64,000 nucleotides of DNA from JASHVB01 sp035523995 (GTDB lineage: Bacteria; Pseudomonadota; Alphaproteobacteria; Acetobacterales; Acetobacteraceae): NCBI GenBank assembly GCA_035523995.1, contig DATKPQ010000197.1, positions 18,250 through 82,249 on the forward strand, read 5' to 3'. Below the pieces are notes generated by a model that made no database searches, was not told the origin of the DNA, and saw only the letters and a list, made by a program, of their open reading frames with translations. Every line of letters starts with the position of its first letter. The first letter of the stretch is position 1. The translations under genes were made by a program, and so were the position numbers. Shown piece after piece: positions 59,969-64,000 of this stretch.

Positions 59969-62770
59969 CTACCCGAACGCCCCCACTTCGTGGGTCACCG
60001 CTGTGGCGATCTCCCGCACCATCGCGAACAACTGCCGCATTGGCGCGAAGATTTCCGCATGCTCCTTAGCATACGCGTTCGAAGCGCGCGGTGCCGCCGG
60101 TTCGGCGTAGTCGCATTCGGCTGAGGGATCCGGTGCGGCAGGGAAGATTTCCGCCAGCACCTCCAGGGCTGCGTCGATATCCAGCCGCAGGATTGCCGCC
60201 TCCAGAACCGGGCGCGTAACGCCGTGGCGCGGCGAGAAATCGGAGATCTCCGTCGCCAGAAGCCAGATGCGATGCACCAGCGCCAAACGCAGCGCGTGCA
60301 GCAGCACCTCGCGCGTGGCCATGCGGGGCGCGTCCGGCCAGATGAAGCGCAGCGCCAGATGGTCCGCCTGGATGCGGCGGAACATCGACTGCGCGTCGGC
60401 CCAGATGTTCAGACGCTCCAACGCCCGAGCCACACCAACCAGCGCCTCGCGCCGTCCCGGCAGGCGCGTATGGGCGGCGCGGTCCAGCCAGGTGCCAGGA
60501 TCCAGCGACGCAATCACCGCACGCAGCACGTCGATATCCGAATGCGCCAGGCCATGCGTCGCCAGGTCCATGGCACGGCGGAAGCGGCGGCTTTTCGCGT
60601 GCATTTCCACGAAGATTTCCGGATGGCGCGCCGCGGCGGCGCCGATTCCCTGCAACGTGTTCGCGCACCAGCCGAGCTGTTGCAGAATCGCGTTGTTCGG
60701 AATGGCACGCAGTTCGCGCGGATGGCGGATGCGTGAGGCCGCCGCCATGCCGTCCGATTGCCGCGCCGAGGGCCGCGAGCCGGTGCGGTCGAACAAGGCC
60801 GGCCCGAACGCGCCAAGCAGCGCGCCATAGCCGGTGTCCTCGACCAGCGCTTCCATCCCGGCGCGAACGGTGGCGAAGAAGTCGGCGGCGAAATCGGGAT
60901 CGGCGTAGACCGGGTCTTCGATCGGACCGGCTGCGGGGTGAAACGTTTGCTCGGCGATGCGGGTGATGGTGGCGAGCGCCAATTCCGGCGTGCCGAACAA
61001 CAGGTATCCGTCGCCACCCTGAAACGCGCTCTCGTCGCGCACCGCCAAGCCCGCGCGAAACAGCGCCTGGCGTGACGCGGTTGGAGACAGGTACTTCAAA
61101 CGATCCGACAAGGACCCCGGATGCGCGCCGCGGCCGATGCTTTCGCCATGGGTATCGAACAGGATGACTTCGACCCCGCGCACTCCGTGGCGTTCGAGCA
61201 TGGCAGCGATCTTCAGGCGCAGGCGCTCAATCAGATAGCTGGCGGCAAGTTGCCCGACATAGCGGCCGGAATCGGAGTAGCCGAACTGCAGTGCCAGCTT
61301 GCCGGTGGCTTGCAGATAGGCACGGTAATGCGGGCTGCGCAGTGCCTCGTCCAGCACCGTCGCGCCATGTTCCAGCGCATCGGCGGTTTCGAACAGGGGC
61401 GAAATCTCGATGAAGCGGTCGACGCCGAACAGCTTCGCCACCCACAGAGCGCAGAGCAATGTATAGCCGGTCTCCGTTTCAGCGATCAGGAAGCGGATGG
61501 GCGCGGAGCCATCCACGTGCTTCACGATCTGCGCGATCGCCATCATCAACCGCGCCGCCGACGCTTGTTCTGCGATCAGGGCGCCGAAATCCACCTGGAC
61601 AGGCTGCACCGCATCCAGCGCTGCATTGATCTTCGAGAACAGGGCGCGGCGGTGGGCGGGATCCTCCGGCGGGTCGCCGATGCCCAGGCGCTGGCGGATC
61701 ACGTTATGCAACTGCGCTGCATTCAGCCGCGTGTGGGTATGGGCGAGCGACAGGCCGTGCGAGATCAGACCCGCCCGCGCCACACACAGCGCCAGCTTCA
61801 CATGGTCGTCTGCGGCGGCGTCGATCGCCGTCTGGAACAGGGGCAACAGCGGGTCGGGGGTGGTGAGTGCAACGTCGCGGTTTTCGATCAGCGTGCGGGC
61901 GAAGGCTGCGACGCGCGGCGGATCCTGGGTCGTGGGACAGGCGGCGTGCTGGGCGGTAACGGCGTCCAGCGCCTCGGCCACGCGGGCGGCAAGCCGTTCG
62001 GTGCCGGGCAGAGCGTTGAGCTGCGCGTGCAGCCGGGCGAACTGCAGACGCTTCATCTCCAGGCGGAGGCGCAGCGTGTCCCACCAGCCGATATCGGTGC
62101 GGCCGTCGGTGTCGTAGCCAACCCAGGTAGACAGGATCACCGGACTCGGGTTCAGATCGGTCCAGCGATCGGGCCAGGCCGAACGGGCAACTGCCAGCAG
62201 GGCGGCATTGAACCGGTCCACCGCATCACGGCCATGGGCGATGGCGGTGCCGGCCTGGTCGAATTCCTCCCCCAGCGTGATCGGCGGCGGGCGGTGGGAC
62301 GCGAATCTGGGCGCGGGCCGGCCGCAGGCCGCGTTGGCCAGCCCGTGGTTCACCGCGGTGGGCAAGGCGAAGGTGGGGTGGGCGGTGAAGACGGCGGCGA
62401 AGCGGCTGCGTTCCACCAGGGCGCGGTATTCGGCCCAGCGCACGGGGCTGTCGTTCGGATCGGGGCGCAGCAGGTGCTGGGCAAGGCGCAGCAGCGAGGC
62501 GTCGTTCGCGTCGGTTCCGATGCCGCCGACATAGGCGGCAATGCGGCCGGCGCGGTCGGCGAACGCGGCATCACGCAGATGGCGGATCAGCGCCTCGACC
62601 TGCGCGAAGGTCAGCGCGCCCTGGTCGATGCGCCGCGTGATGGCAAGCGCCACGAGCAGGACGGGATTGCCAAACGGGTCTTCATCGGCACGGGCACCGA
62701 GGCGCGCAGTGAGACCCAGCAGGTCTTGGGCAAGAGCGACGACTGGATCGGTTGGGATGTCGTTCGGCAC
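59969..62770 (-). CDS. phosphoenolpyruvate carboxylase-like protein, divergent
   Basis: PEP carboxylase forms oxaloacetate from PEP and bicarbonate. The 933-residue length, V-F-T-A-H-P-T (His 131), F-G-Y-S-D-S-G-R (497-503) and P-L-F-E-T-A-D-A-L-E-H are typical. Several motifs differ: the usual G-G-D-R-D-G-N-P is G-Y-D-T-D-G-R-T-D (218-225), the catalytic H-G-R-G-G-x-V-G-R-G loop is H-G-E-S-I-G-R-G-A-H-P (541-551), and the conserved C-terminal Q-N-T-G is absent. Activity is therefore uncertain; a serine-cycle-type or altered-regulation enzyme is possible. It is convergent with the metallophosphoesterase gene. Confidence 0.85.
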   Translation of the reverse strand: MPNDIPTDPVVALAQDLLGLTARLGARADEDPFGNPVLLVALAITRRIDQGALTFAQVEALIRHLRDAAFADRAGRIAAYVGGIGTDANDASLLRLAQHLLRPDPNDSPVRWAEYRALVERSRFAAVFTAHPTFALPTAVNHGLANAACGRPAPRFASHRPPPITLGEEFDQAGTAIAHGRDAVDRFNAALLAVARSAWPDRWTDLNPSPVILSTWVGYDTDGRTDIGWWDTLRLRLEMKRLQFARLHAQLNALPGTERLAARVAEALDAVTAQHAACPTTQDPPRVAAFARTLIENRDVALTTPDPLLPLFQTAIDAAADDHVKLALCVARAGLISHGLSLAHTHTRLNAAQLHNVIRQRLGIGDPPEDPAHRRALFSKINAALDAVQPVQVDFGALIAEQASAARLMMAIAQIVKHVDGSAPIRFLIAETETGYTLLCALWVAKLFGVDRFIEISPLFETADALEHGATVLDEALRSPHYRAYLQATGKLALQFGYSDSGRYVGQLAASYLIERLRLKIAAMLERHGVRGVEVILFDTHGESIGRGAHPGSLSDRLKYLSPTASRQALFRAGLAVRDESAFQGGDGYLLFGTPELALATITRIAEQTFHPAAGPIEDPVYADPDFAADFFATVRAGMEALVEDTGYGALLGAFGPALFDRTGSRPSARQSDGMAAASRIRHPRELRAIPNNAILQQLGWCANTLQGIGAAAARHPEIFVEMHAKSRRFRRAMDLATHGLAHSDIDVLRAVIASLDPGTWLDRAAHTRLPGRREALVGVARALERLNIWADAQSMFRRIQADHLALRFIWPDAPRMATREVLLHALRLALVHRIWLLATEISDFSPRHGVTRPVLEAAILRLDIDAALEVLAEIFPAAPDPSAECDYAEPAAPRASNAYAKEHAEIFAPMRQLFAMVREIATAVTHEVGAFG

Positions 62771-62918
62771 CAGGGGATGTTGCGACGAATTGTGCGTCGC
62801 AGCAAGGAAATTGAGTCGGGATTTGTAAATTTCCTGGGCAGTTTGAAAGGGCTGGCTGGATTCAAGGCGGAACCGAGTGCCGAATGCCTATCCACGCGGC
62901 GCAACCCCCGGTCTCTGC

Positions 62919-63731
62919 TTAAACCGTGAACTGCTCCGCGATGATCCGCTCCGATAGCCCTCGGTCCGGGTCGAACAAGACAGTGACAGTGACCGACCGG
63001 TCCTCTTGCACTGCCACCACCGCCACATCCCGCACTTCGGTGAAGTCGGCGACCGCGGCGGTGGGGCGCTTGTCCGCTTCCAGCACCTCGAACAACACTT
63101 GCGCCGTGCTTGGCAGCAGCGCGCCACGCCAGCGCCGCGGGCGGAACGCCGAGATCGGCGTCAGCGGCAGCAGGTTGGCCGACAGCGGCACGATCGGTCC
63201 GTGCGCCGACAGGTTGTACGCGGTGGAACCCGCCGGGGTGGAAATCAGCACACCGTCGCAGGTCAGTTCCGCCAGCCGCACCGTGCCATCGACGATGATG
63301 CGGATCTTGGCGCTCTGGCGCATCTGTCGCAGCAGACTGACTTCGTTGAACGCCAACGCCACTTGTTCCTCGCCGGAACGCGTGGTGGCGCGCATGCGCA
63401 GCGGATGCAGATCGGTGGCCTGCGCGCGGGTGAGGCGTTCGGGCAGGTTCTCTTCGGCGAACGAGTTCATCAGGAAGCCAACCGAGCCGCAATTCATCCC
63501 GTAAACCGGAATGTGCCGTTCCAGCACGCGATGCAGCGTCTCCAGCATCGAGCCGTCGCCGCCTAGCGTCACCACCACGTTGGCCTGCGCTAACGGACAA
63601 TCGCCGTAGCGTGCGACCAACTGGTTGCATGCGTCCGTCGCCAGCGGCGTGGTGGCCGAGCAAAACGCAATCCGCCCTGGCACGAAGGCGCCGAGGGGGC
63701 CCGGCGCGGCGGGGTGTGGCTGATCGTTCAA
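62919..63731 (-). CDS. nadK: NAD kinase
   Basis: NadK phosphorylates NAD to NADP. The 270-residue protein has the signature V-T-L-G-G-D-G-S-M-L, Y-G-M-N-C-G-S-V-G-F-L-M-N, then A-F-N-E-V-S-L-L-R and C-D-G-V-L-I-S-T-P-A-G-S-T-A-Y, all key to substrate and ATP binding. The start is a TTG at 63731 that overlaps the stop codon of the upstream carbon-nitrogen hydrolase (TTGA), so the pair is translationally coupled. The PEP carboxylase-like gene follows after about 150 bases on the same strand. Confidence 0.95.
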   Translation of the reverse strand: MNDQPHPAAPGPLGAFVPGRIAFCSATTPLATDACNQLVARYGDCPLAQANVVVTLGGDGSMLETLHRVLERHIPVYGMNCGSVGFLMNSFAEENLPERLTRAQATDLHPLRMRATTRSGEEQVALAFNEVSLLRQMRQSAKIRIIVDGTVRLAELTCDGVLISTPAGSTAYNLSAHGPIVPLSANLLPLTPISAFRPRRWRGALLPSTAQVLFEVLEADKRPTAAVADFTEVRDVAVVAVQEDRSVTVTVLFDPDRGLSERIIAEQFTV

Positions 63732-64000
63732 AGGCGTTTCCGATGGTCCAGCACCGGCATATCGCGGCGCACGCGAGCCGTCACGTTAGGGTCAATGCGG
63801 GCGGTGGCCCAGCCGATGCCGTCGGAAACTTTCGTGACCACGTGACCCCACGGGTCGCAGATCAGCGAATGGCCGTAGGTGAAGCGCGGCTCGCCCTTGC
63901 CTTCCAGGTGCTTGCCCCAGGTGGCGGGGGCGGCGAACCAGCATTGGGTCTCGATGGCGCGGGCGCGGATCAGCGCTTCCCAGTGGTCCTTGCCGGTGGC
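63728..64000 (-). CDS. carbon-nitrogen hydrolase (nitrilase superfamily), 3' end only
   Basis: The frame enters from the right edge and ends with TGA at 63728-63730. The last 90 residues contain T-G-K-D-H-W-E-A-L-I-R-A-R-A-I-E-T-Q-C-W and F-T-Y-G-H-S-L-I-C-D-P-W-G, the conserved region after the catalytic cysteine in nitrilases and omega-amidase-like enzymes. The catalytic Glu, Lys and Cys lie off the window. It overlaps the NAD kinase start. Confidence 0.85.
   Translation of the reverse strand, partial: ATGKDHWEALIRARAIETQCWFAAPATWGKHLEGKGEPRFTYGHSLICDPWGHVVTKVSDGIGWATARIDPNVTARVRRDMPVLDHRKRL

Overview
The window is a high-GC chromosomal segment from an alphaproteobacterium. The best fit is an Acetobacteraceae-type member of the Rhodospirillales. 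This is inferred from GC-rich codon use, the imp-type order of the type VI secretion genes, the adjacent tilS-ftsH and bamA-skp pairs, and a hairpin repeat of a kind I recall from acetic-acid-bacterium relatives. No sequence search could be run, so the family assignment is an inference. I saw no rRNA, tRNA, CRISPR array or intact insertion sequence.

Region 1 (1-23097) is a type VI secretion system. On the + strand are tssL-tssM-tagF-pppA (impK-L-M plus a PP2C phosphatase). On the - strand are clpV, hcp and an orphan gene with a CNF1/BLF1-like L-T-G-C...H signature. Then, on the + strand, come tssA-tssB-tssC-tssC2-tagJ-tssE-tssF-tssG (the impA-H order), followed by a methyltransferase fused to a regulatory domain and a secreted OmpA-family protein. 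TssJ, TssK, Fha, PpkA, VgrG and PAAR are not in the window, so the locus probably continues to the left.

Region 2 (23152-33398) holds a dipeptide/oligopeptide ABC transporter with a fused double ATPase, a small membrane protein, and a short exopolysaccharide set (galE, a Wzc-like kinase and a divergent Wza-like lipoprotein). Region 3 (33566-36835) looks like an acquired cassette: two alpha/beta hydrolases and a type II haloacid dehalogenase, divergent from an XRE-cupin regulator with a palindromic candidate operator. Region 4 (36866-45418) is housekeeping: a metallo-beta-lactamase hydrolase, bamA, skp, a YbaK-type deacylase, ftsH, tilS and a DUF2934-like protein.

Region 5 (45478-52089) has a GNAT acetyltransferase, an acyl-CoA ligase and a complete spermidine/putrescine-type ABC transporter. 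Region 6 (52308-58980) carries small proteins, a fluoroacetate-type dehalogenase, a membrane glycosyltransferase opposite a GT2-GH5 pair, a cupin with no normal start codon, a PptA-like tautomerase and a DsbA-like isomerase. Region 7 (59099-64000) has a metallophosphoesterase, a divergent PEP carboxylase, an NAD kinase and the 3' end of a carbon-nitrogen hydrolase.

A theme across the window is dispersed palindromic repeats that have become part of genes. They supply the N-terminus of TssC2, an internal loop of a glycosyltransferase, the C-termini of two transporter subunits, and several ribosome-binding sites.
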